From Aestuariivita sp049276915 (GTDB lineage Bacteria; Pseudomonadota; Alphaproteobacteria; Rhodobacterales; Rhodobacteraceae): a stretch of DNA of 64,000 nt. The stretch lies in NCBI RefSeq assembly GCF_049276915.1, contig NZ_JBASXK010000031.1, positions 1 through 64,000 on the forward strand, read 5' to 3'. Below, one piece after another: positions 41,312 to 48,511 of the stretch (positions within the stretch are counted from its first letter, which is position 1; every line of letters begins with the position of its first letter). The position numbers were made by a program, and so were the translations under genes. A model generated the notes under the pieces. That model saw nothing but the letters and a program-made list of their open reading frames with translations, was not told the origin of the DNA and did no database searches.

Positions 41312-43086
41312 ACCGGCGCAAAGATCACTGCGAACCCCGCGGCACACAGGCCCAGCGTCGAGAGCGGCGCGCGCATGGCAATCAGTCCGTATGAGATCAG
41401 CCCCAGACCCACACCGACCCTGAGGAATGCAATCAATGCACCGACGGGTTCATCTATCAGGCGGATGAGGTCCGGATTGGCGATCATCCCCATCGGGATG
41501 ACGTAGAGCCCCACGCCCAGCGCCATGGCCGTCACCGCAACACGCAACCAGTTTTCCCGCACCATGCCCGAGGCAATGAACACAGCGCCACAAACCGGCG
41601 GGGTGATCGTCGACAACAACGCATACCAGAAGACGAAAAGATGCGCCTGCAGGGGTTCAAGGCCCAACTGGATCAACGCCGGACCCGCGACAGACACGCA
41701 GATCACATAGGCCGCTGTCGTGGGCACTTCCATGCCCAGCACAAGACAGGCCAGCGCGGTGAGCAGCAATGCAGGCCAGAGCATACCGCCTGCTCCGGAC
41801 AGGATCAGCGAGGTGATCTTGACGCCCAACCCGGTCACCGAAAGGACACCAATGATGATGGATGCACATAGAATGATCGAAGCGATCAGGGAGACCTGAC
41901 GCGCCGCGGTAAGCAACGCCATCTCATAGCGCTCCCATGTTGCGCGCAGATCAACCTTGAGCGTGCGATCAAGGAACAGCAAAACCGCGCCGGCGAGGAT
42001 GGCCAGGCATGCCGCATATTGCGGCGTGACCTTCAGACCGAACATGCCCCACAGCAGCACCGCAAACGGCACGAGGAAAAAGGCCGATGTGATGATCACA
42101 TCCTTGAGGCCGGGCTGATCCTTGGCCTCGATACCCTTGAGATCGGTGGTGCGCGCATAGGCATTGATGCCAACCCAGACCGCAAGGAAATACAGGATCG
42201 CGGGCAGGATCGCGGCTGCCATGATGCCGGTATAGGGAACGCCCGTCAGTTCAACCATGACGAAGGCCCCAGCCCCCATCAGCGGCGGCATGATCTGCCC
42301 GCCGGACGAGGCCACGGCCTCGACCGCGCCAGCAAGGCGCTTGGGATAGCCGAGTTTCATCATGGCCGGCAACGTGATGGCACCTGTCGAGGCCACATTG
42401 GCCGAGGCAGAGCCGGAGATGGAACCGAACAGCGCCGAGGAGATGACCGAGACCTTGGCCGCACCACCCGTCAGCCGCCCGGCTGCGGCAGCGGCGACAT
42501 TCATGAAACCCTGCCCGGCTTCGCCTGCGTTCAAGACCGCGCCGAAGATGACGAATACGGCAACAACGCCGACCGAGACGGCTGTCAGGCTGCCCCATAT
42601 ACCGCCTTCCGCGATTGTCATGGTTCCAAGGAAGCTTTCGAGCGGTGTGCCGGAATGCCCGAATTCGCCGGGAATATGCTGACCCAGAAGCGCATAGGCC
42701 AGCGCCAGAGCCGACACGATGGGCAATGGCCAGCCAATGGCACGGCGTGCGGCTTCGATCACGCAGACCAAAAGCACAACGGCCACGGCCATCTGGAAAT
42801 TGTCTTCGATGAATCCGTATTGATCACTCAGCGCGTCGTGGTTCCATGCAATCCAGACGGCGGCGGAAATACCAAAGGCAGCAAACACCGTTCCCGAGAT
42901 CAATTGCGCCCGGTTTGCTGCCGCAAAGATGAAAATCCACGGAAGTACCAGCGCCATATGCAGCGGCCGCGCGACAAGATTGGGCACCAGCCCCCAGAAG
43001 ATCAGGCCGATGTGATACGCGACCAGAACAATGGCCAGAACAAGCCAGAGCGGTTTCCAGCGGATCGGAAGATCGTCTTGCAACAT
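41308..43086 (-). CDS. TRAP transporter fused permease (TAXI type)
   Basis: This 592-aa membrane protein fuses a 4-helix small-subunit (DctQ-like) part and a 12-helix large-subunit (DctM-like) part. This is the organisation of TAXI-type TRAP transporters, which couple substrate uptake to sodium or proton flow. The conserved segments GQGFMNVAAAAAGRLTGGAAKVSVISSALFGSISGSASANVASTG and SSGGQIMPPLMGAGAFVM lie in the M domain. ATG 43086 is preferred to one at 43107 because AGAGAG precedes it. The binding protein gene is upstream, with a terminator-like hairpin in between. The substrate is not predicted from sequence. Confidence 0.92.
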   Translation of the reverse strand: MLQDDLPIRWKPLWLVLAIVLVAYHIGLIFWGLVPNLVARPLHMALVLPWIFIFAAANRAQLISGTVFAAFGISAAVWIAWNHDALSDQYGFIEDNFQMAVAVVLLVCVIEAARRAIGWPLPIVSALALAYALLGQHIPGEFGHSGTPLESFLGTMTIAEGGIWGSLTAVSVGVVAVFVIFGAVLNAGEAGQGFMNVAAAAAGRLTGGAAKVSVISSALFGSISGSASANVASTGAITLPAMMKLGYPKRLAGAVEAVASSGGQIMPPLMGAGAFVMVELTGVPYTGIMAAAILPAILYFLAVWVGINAYARTTDLKGIEAKDQPGLKDVIITSAFFLVPFAVLLWGMFGLKVTPQYAACLAILAGAVLLFLDRTLKVDLRATWERYEMALLTAARQVSLIASIILCASIIIGVLSVTGLGVKITSLILSGAGGMLWPALLLTALACLVLGMEVPTTAAYVICVSVAGPALIQLGLEPLQAHLFVFWYALLSTITPPVCGAVFIASGMVRENWLRVAVTAMALGVGLYVIPMGMIANPDLIRLIDEPVGALIAFLRVGVGLGLISYGLIAMRAPLSTLGLCAAGFAVIFAPV

Positions 43087-43111
43087 GGCTCTCTGCCCCG
43101 GTGACATGGAA

Positions 43112-43137
43112 AAGGCCGGGCAGAACAGCCCGGCCTT
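43112..43137 (-). terminator. Intercistronic hairpin between TAXI and TRAP permease genes
   Basis: AAGGCCGGGC and GCCCGGCCTT form a perfect 10-bp stem around the 6-base loop, followed by TTCC on the minus strand. It sits 19 bases after the binding-protein stop. It probably stops or protects part of the transcripts so that the binding protein is made in excess over the permease. Confidence 0.65.
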
Positions 43138-43156
43138 GCCCGAAGAGTTCGGTGTT

Positions 43157-44113
43157 TTACATCTGAGAATCGGTCAGGGACATACCCGCTTCTTTGTAAA
43201 AGCGGATAGCGCCGGGATGGAGCTTGCCTTGGATGTTTGACATCAGGCTCTCATCCACGCCGTTCCACCAAGGGGCGGCCTCGGCCATTGATCCTTTGCC
43301 CTCCCAGAAGGTCTTGGTCAGCTGATAGGCCGTTTCCTCATCCATTTTGGTGGTGGTGTAGGCAACAACCGGAAGCGAAGTCGTCACGATGTCTTCATCC
43401 TGCCCGGCATAAGTCCCTGCGGGAATAATCAGACGCGCGCGCTTGGTCTGGGCGATCTGCTCGTCGTTCAGCGACAGAACATTTACATCCATTGAAGCGG
43501 CAGCTTCGATCACGTTCGGGGCCGGGAAGGAACCCGCCGTGACAAAGGCGTCGATCTGGCCGTTCTTGAGCGCTGGAACCGCGTTGGACAGTTCGACTTC
43601 GGCAAGGGTGACTTTGCCTTCCAGACCAAAGAGGCCAAGATATTTCTCGCCTTCGGTTGCTCCGAATGATCCTTTGCCCAGCAGCACGGTTTTGCCTTCA
43701 AGATCCGCGAAACTCTCGATGCCCGCATCCGCGCGGGTCACGAAGTGCATGGTCAGCGATGGAATCGGGAACAGGGCGCGGATCTCGTCAAATGCCGGAT
43801 CCCCCTTGCCTTCGAACATCGCCTTGCCGCCCTGAGCCAGCCCGACCAGTGCAGGAGGTGTGGTAAAGACGTAATCGCCGCCACGTGCTTTGACTTCCAT
43901 CACGTTCTGGACCGATCCTTGGCTTTCTTCGACGGTAACGATGATCGAACCGTCTGAACCGGCCTTCATGGCTTCGGCGATCTGCACAGCCATCTGGTAA
44001 TAGGACGAGCCGGTTTTGGCCGATTTGTAAGTGACGCGGGTTTCCGCAATCGCAGATGTTCCCGCAAGCCCGATGATCGCAGCAGCAAGCGCCGCGCGCG
44101 CAAAAAATTTCAT
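43157..44113 (-). CDS. TAXI family TRAP transporter solute-binding protein
   Basis: This 318-aa periplasmic protein has a signal peptide (MKFFARAALAAAIIGLAGTSAIA, cleaved after the AxA) and the TAXI family features TYKSAKTGSSYYQMAVQIAEAMKAGS at the start and the GGDYVFTTPPALVGLAQGG segment. It captures the substrate for the fused TRAP permease. The cis arrangement (binding protein first, hairpin, permease) matches other TAXI systems. TAXI proteins have been linked to glutamate or dicarboxylate uptake, but the ligand here is unknown. A GGGAGG ribosome site lies 7 bases before the ATG at 44113. Confidence 0.93.
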   Translation of the reverse strand: MKFFARAALAAAIIGLAGTSAIAETRVTYKSAKTGSSYYQMAVQIAEAMKAGSDGSIIVTVEESQGSVQNVMEVKARGGDYVFTTPPALVGLAQGGKAMFEGKGDPAFDEIRALFPIPSLTMHFVTRADAGIESFADLEGKTVLLGKGSFGATEGEKYLGLFGLEGKVTLAEVELSNAVPALKNGQIDAFVTAGSFPAPNVIEAAASMDVNVLSLNDEQIAQTKRARLIIPAGTYAGQDEDIVTTSLPVVAYTTTKMDEETAYQLTKTFWEGKGSMAEAAPWWNGVDESLMSNIQGKLHPGAIRFYKEAGMSLTDSQM

Positions 44114-44291
44114 AGTGTTTCCTCCCGTTGATGACGGATGTTCGCGTCCAGTCGCGCAAGACTATGCAGGCGAAACAAGCAGTTGAAAAGCCCTTGCAGA
44201 TCTTGACAGCGGCCTGACGGCTTACAACGGTTTGGAGGTGCGACGCGGTCGGTTGGCTGGTGCCAGAATGATGCAGATGACCGGCAAACGC

Positions 44292-44321
44292 AAAACGCGC
44301 GGCTCATTCACGAACCGCGCG
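44292..44321 (-). terminator. Intrinsic terminator after ctpA
   Basis: On the minus strand a 10-bp stem CGCGCGGTTC/GAGCCGCGCG (one G-U) with the 6-base loop GTGAAT is followed by TTTTGCGTTT. It lies 25 bases past the ctpA stop at 44346 and should end the gpmI-envC-ctpA transcript before the TAXI gene. Confidence 0.72.
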
Positions 44322-44345
44322 CTTGGGGTGTCAGATCTGCTTAGA

Positions 44346-45686
44346 TCAATCGGCGCGATTGATCGCGGAAAGCCCGGTCAGAATATCAATGGCATAGGCC
44401 AGTTGGTAATCCTCTTCGCGCAGGGCGGCCGCTGCGTCAGCCTTTTCGCGATCCGCCTCGATCTGGCGGATCTCATCTTCGCTCAGGCTGTCATTGTTCA
44501 GACGACCCCGCAGATCGGCCTCGGATCGGCTGCGGTTTGCGGCGCTGCCCTCGTCTTCTTCCTCGGCGTTGACGGCACGGCGCGGCTGTTCGACCACGAT
44601 GTTGGGAGACACGCCCAACGCCTGAATGGACCGACCAGAGGGCGTGTAATAGCGCGCTGTCGTCAGACGCATCGCGCCATCACCGCGCAAAGGCATGACC
44701 GTCTGGACCGACCCTTTGCCAAAGCTTTTGGTGCCGACAACAATCGCACGTTGATGATCCTGCAAGGCACCTGCCACGATCTCGGAGGCCGAGGCCGAGC
44801 CACCATTGATCAGCACCACGATAGGTTTGCCTTCCGCCAGATCTCCGGGCGTCGCGTTGAAGCGCTCGCCATCTTCGGGGGCCCGACCGCGTGTCGAGAC
44901 GATCTCGCCCTTTTCAAGGAATGCATCCGAGACCTTGATCGCCTGCGTCAGCAACCCGCCGGGGTTGTTGCGCAGATCCAGAACGATGCCGTTGATCGCG
45001 TCCATGCCGCCCGCAGCTTCGATCTGTTCCTTCAGACCGGCTTCGAGATTGGGCATGGTCTGGTCATTGAACGTGGTCACACGCAGCACGACCGTATCCC
45101 CTTGAAGGCGCGTGCGCACGGCAGTCAGCTTGATCGTGTCTCGGATGATGGAAACGTCGAATGGCTCGGGTTCGCCCTCGCGCACAACGGTAATGATGAT
45201 CTCGGACCCAACCGGGCCGCGCATCAGATCGACCGCCTCATCCAGCGTCAGCCCCAGCACGCTGTCTCCATCGACATGGGTGATGAAGTCACCGGCTTCC
45301 ATGCCCGCCTCATCGGCAGGTGTCCCGTCGATGGGAGAGACGACCTTCACAAAGCCTTCTTCCTGAGTGACTTCGATGCCGAGGCCGCCAAACTCTCCGC
45401 GCGTCTGCACCCGCATCTGAGCCGCATCGTCCGGGGACAGATAGCTGGAGTGAGGATCAAGCGATGTGAGCATGCCGTCAATCGCGGCTTCGATCAGATC
45501 CGCCGCATCGACCTCTTCGACATATTGGGCGCGAATGCGCTCGAAGATGTCACCGAAAAGATCCAGCTGTTCGTAAACCGAGCTGTTGCGCGCGTTTTCC
45601 TGCGCCAGCAGCGGGCCTGCAACCTGAGTCGTGGCAAGGGCCCCGGCAACGATTCCGGCAAATGCAACTATGATAGCGTTTTTCAT
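44346..45686 (-). CDS. ctpA: Carboxy-terminal processing protease CtpA (S41)
   Basis: This 446-aa periplasmic serine protease has an N-terminal hydrophobic signal sequence (NAIIVAFAGIVAGALATT), an S41 N-terminal domain, a PDZ domain (about residues 95-170, GGLGIEVTQEEGFVKVVSP) and the catalytic region with Ser in NGGSASASEIVAG (about 294-306) and Lys in GTKSFGKGSVQ (about 318-328). The C-terminal tail is acidic. ATG 45686 is preferred to 45701 because the latter overlaps the envC end. The gene follows envC closely in the common alphaproteobacterial gpmI-envC-ctpA order, which is linked to cell-wall cleavage and division. The RNA pyrophosphohydrolase gene often following is absent here, replaced by a terminator. 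Confidence 0.93.
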   Translation of the reverse strand: MKNAIIVAFAGIVAGALATTQVAGPLLAQENARNSSVYEQLDLFGDIFERIRAQYVEEVDAADLIEAAIDGMLTSLDPHSSYLSPDDAAQMRVQTRGEFGGLGIEVTQEEGFVKVVSPIDGTPADEAGMEAGDFITHVDGDSVLGLTLDEAVDLMRGPVGSEIIITVVREGEPEPFDVSIIRDTIKLTAVRTRLQGDTVVLRVTTFNDQTMPNLEAGLKEQIEAAGGMDAINGIVLDLRNNPGGLLTQAIKVSDAFLEKGEIVSTRGRAPEDGERFNATPGDLAEGKPIVVLINGGSASASEIVAGALQDHQRAIVVGTKSFGKGSVQTVMPLRGDGAMRLTTARYYTPSGRSIQALGVSPNIVVEQPRRAVNAEEEDEGSAANRSRSEADLRGRLNNDSLSEDEIRQIEADREKADAAAALREEDYQLAYAIDILTGLSAINRAD

Positions 45687-45693
45687 GTGTGGT

Positions 45694-46824
45694 TTATCCA
45701 TCCTTGTCGGTTCGGAACCATATTTCAGGATCCACGGGGGCAGAGCCCTCTCTCACTTCTATATAGAGCGTTTCTGGCCGGTCTGTTCCAGTGCCCTCAC
45801 CGCTTGTTGACAGAATTGTGCCAATTTCCGGGTCTTCTCCGCCCATCAGACCGACAGGTGCCCCCTCCGGGATGACCAAACCCGCTTCTCCATAGACCTC
45901 AGAGAGGCCTGAAAGCACAAATAGCGTATCTGCCTGAGGTTCAAGTATCACCACATTTCCCAGATCCAGAAGCGGCCCGAGATAACGAATCGTTGCAGGT
46001 GTCGGGCTGGTAACCAATGCACGCGGGCGCGTGGCCAGCAAAATACCCGGCCGCGTGATACCCGCAGCATCCGCTTGGCCTGCGCGACGCAGCAACACCC
46101 CTTGCACCGGAAGCGGAATCTGGCCTTTGCGCGCGTTGATATCTGACGAGATCGGCGCGATCTCATCTCCGGCCATATTCCCCAACCCGCTGGCAAAGCC
46201 TTCCAATGTCTCGGTCGAGGAAATCAGAATGGCCGTGCGCACCGGATCTTCGGTAAAGCGGCGCGGCAGGTCTGTGCGGTCGGCCACGGCCTGGCTGAGC
46301 TCGGCCCGGGCTCCCTGAACACCCTTGAGACCTTGCTCAAGTGTACGGGCAGCCGATTGCTGAAGCAGGCGCAGGGTCTGAACCTCTTCGAGATCGCGGC
46401 GCAGTTGGGCGGCGCGCGCATTCAGCGCCGGAGCAACATCAGCCAGCATCATGCCTGCGCGCGCGCTACCCTGCGGCCCGTTGGGATGCACCATGAGCAC
46501 AGGCGCAGGAGCCCCGCCGATGATTTGCAATATCCCCAGCAGCTCGGCGATTTCCGCTTCGCGCGCCTCCAACTGGCGCTGCAACTGACTTTCGCGCAGC
46601 GTCGCCTGCCGCAGTCCGTCGCGCATCGCGGTCAATCCGGATTCATAGGCTTGCACCGTGAGGGTCAGGGCCCGAACGCGATCCCGGGCACTCGATGCCT
46701 CATGCAGGGCAATCGCGGCCTCTTCAAGCTGCGTGGCGGCCGAACGCGCAGCTTGCGCCGGATCATCCAGGGCAAAGGCTGGCACGGCACAGACAAGACA
46801 ACAGATGGCTGCAAGAACCCTCAT
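45694..46824 (-). CDS. EnvC-like murein hydrolase activator (degenerate LytM)
   Basis: This 376-aa exported protein has a signal peptide (MRVLAAICCLVCAVPAFA), a long coiled-coil region (about residues 22-220, many Ala, Gln, Glu and Leu) and a C-terminal LytM-like (M23) domain. The M23 zinc residues (HxxxD and HxH motifs) are not visible in this domain, as expected for EnvC-type proteins that activate amidases rather than cut peptidoglycan. It overlaps the gpmI stop by 4 bases. Its stop overlaps the longer ctpA start, so translation is coupled. It probably acts at the division site in the periplasm. Confidence 0.86.
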   Translation of the reverse strand: MRVLAAICCLVCAVPAFALDDPAQAARSAATQLEEAAIALHEASSARDRVRALTLTVQAYESGLTAMRDGLRQATLRESQLQRQLEAREAEIAELLGILQIIGGAPAPVLMVHPNGPQGSARAGMMLADVAPALNARAAQLRRDLEEVQTLRLLQQSAARTLEQGLKGVQGARAELSQAVADRTDLPRRFTEDPVRTAILISSTETLEGFASGLGNMAGDEIAPISSDINARKGQIPLPVQGVLLRRAGQADAAGITRPGILLATRPRALVTSPTPATIRYLGPLLDLGNVVILEPQADTLFVLSGLSEVYGEAGLVIPEGAPVGLMGGEDPEIGTILSTSGEGTGTDRPETLYIEVREGSAPVDPEIWFRTDKDG

Positions 46825-48338
46825 GCCAAAAGGTTTTCTCCCGTCATCTCGGCGGGCTTTTCCAGCCCCATGAGCGCAAGAACCGTTGGCGCAAGGTCTG
46901 AAAGACGGCCGTCACGCAGGCGGGCACCCTCGGGTCCGCCGACAAGGGCCACCGGAACCGGATTGAGAGTATGCGCCGTATGCAGACCACCGGTTTCGGG
47001 ATCGATCATCATCTCGCAATTGCCATGGTCTGCGGTCACAATCATCGCACCACCCACCTCTTCAAGCGCCGCGATTGCGCGGCCAAGACCTTCATCAACA
47101 GCCTCACAGGCCTTGATGGCCGCCGCAAGGTTGCCGGTATGTCCGACCATATCCGGATTGGCAAAATTCACGACAATCATATCATAGCGCTTATGGATTG
47201 CCGCGACCAATTCGTCAGTCACCTGAGCGGCGGACATCTCGGGTTGCAGATCATAGGTGGCAACATCAGGCGATTTCGGCATGACGCGGTCTTCCCCGGG
47301 TTCGGGCTCTTCCTGACCGCCGTTGAGAAAAAAGGTCACATGGGGATATTTCTCGGTCTCGGCCAGCCGGAACTGGCACCGTCCGTGCTGCGCGACCCAG
47401 GAGCCAAGCGTGTTCACGATCTCACGGGACGGGAACACAGTGGTCATGTAAGTGTTATGCACGTCGGAATACTCGACCATGCCCAGAAACCCCGCCAAAT
47501 CAGGCCGCGGGCCGGTGTCAAAGCCATCAAAGCCCGGCTGGCCAAGGGCGGCCAGGATTTCACGGGCGCGATCGGCGCGGAAGTTCAGGCAAAAGACCCC
47601 ATCGCCATCCCGCATGCCCTCATAGCCCTGCAGGACGGTGGCACTTATGAACTCGTCCGTTTCGCTATGATTGTAAGCGGCTGTGACCGCGGCGTGGGCG
47701 TCTGTCGCGCGGCGTCCCTCGGCCTTGACCATGGCGTCGTAGGCTTCGCGCACGCGACTCCAGCGATTGTCACGATCCAGTGCAAAGTATCGCCCGATCA
47801 CGGTCACGATACGCGCGCCATCCGGCAGCCTGTCGGTCAGTTCGCCCAGATAGCCATAGGCGGATTTGGGCGCAACATCGCGCCCATCCGTGATCGCATG
47901 CAATGCAACGGGAACACCCGCGCGGGTTATGGCCTGTGCTGCTGCGATGATGTGATCGAGATGCCCATGCACCCCCCCATCCGAGCACAGGCCAATCAGA
48001 TGCGCCGTGCCACCACTGGCTTTCAGCCCGTCGATAAACTCCTCAAGAGCCCGGCTTTCGAAAAAGCTGCCGTCCTCGATCGCCAGATCAATCTGGCCAA
48101 GATCCATGGCGACCACTCGCCCGGCCCCGATATTGGTATGCCCGACCTCTGAATTGCCCATCTGTCCGCGCGGCAAACCGACATCCGGTCCGTGAGTGAT
48201 CAGGCGCGCATGGGGCCCTTTGGACATGATCAGGTCAAAGTTCGGCGTTTTCGCCAGCAAGGGCGCGTTTGCCATTGTGCTGTCAGACAGACCCCAGCCA
48301 TCCAGAATACAAAGGACAACAGGTTTCGGGATATGCAT
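46821..48338 (-). CDS. gpmI: 2,3-bisphosphoglycerate-independent phosphoglycerate mutase
   Basis: This 505-aa glycolytic enzyme belongs to the alkaline phosphatase superfamily and converts 3-phosphoglycerate to 2-phosphoglycerate with Mn. CILDGWGLS (metal Asp13) is at the start, the phospho-Ser63 is in RGQMGNSEVGHTNIG, and the C-terminal metal residues are in NFANPDMVGHTG and VTADHGNCE. ATG 48338 suits the family better than an open extension to 48476. The envC gene overlaps its end by 4 bases, and dnaE2 ends 173 bases upstream. Confidence 0.95.
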   Translation of the reverse strand: MHIPKPVVLCILDGWGLSDSTMANAPLLAKTPNFDLIMSKGPHARLITHGPDVGLPRGQMGNSEVGHTNIGAGRVVAMDLGQIDLAIEDGSFFESRALEEFIDGLKASGGTAHLIGLCSDGGVHGHLDHIIAAAQAITRAGVPVALHAITDGRDVAPKSAYGYLGELTDRLPDGARIVTVIGRYFALDRDNRWSRVREAYDAMVKAEGRRATDAHAAVTAAYNHSETDEFISATVLQGYEGMRDGDGVFCLNFRADRAREILAALGQPGFDGFDTGPRPDLAGFLGMVEYSDVHNTYMTTVFPSREIVNTLGSWVAQHGRCQFRLAETEKYPHVTFFLNGGQEEPEPGEDRVMPKSPDVATYDLQPEMSAAQVTDELVAAIHKRYDMIVVNFANPDMVGHTGNLAAAIKACEAVDEGLGRAIAALEEVGGAMIVTADHGNCEMMIDPETGGLHTAHTLNPVPVALVGGPEGARLRDGRLSDLAPTVLALMGLEKPAEMTGENLLA

Positions 48339-48428
48339 GAGGTGGCTCCGCTCAGGTTTGATGCCTTCTACCCTGCGTATGCGCCGGGGTGAACCCCGCG
48401 TGACGATCCGTCTGATCACACTCCATTG

Positions 48429-48448
48429 CTTCTTCTTGCTGCAAATAC
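48429..48448 (-). repeat. Dispersed intergenic motif, variant 1, copy 3
   Basis: On the minus strand it reads GTATTT-N3-GCAAGAAGAAG with spacer GCA, the same core as at 6779 and 52821. It is 63 bases past the dnaE2 stop, between dnaE2 and gpmI. Confidence 0.7.
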
Positions 48449-48511
48449 GGAAACCGGAACGATGACCTGAGGCCATAGGCTGCAGAACAGGCGCACAGGC
48501 GACAAAGTCGA

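Noticed and set aside
44232..45875. 547-codon plus-strand open frame opposite ctpA and envC
   Set aside because: It is antisense to conserved protease and PDZ segments. Composition and lack of domains mark it as a shadow.
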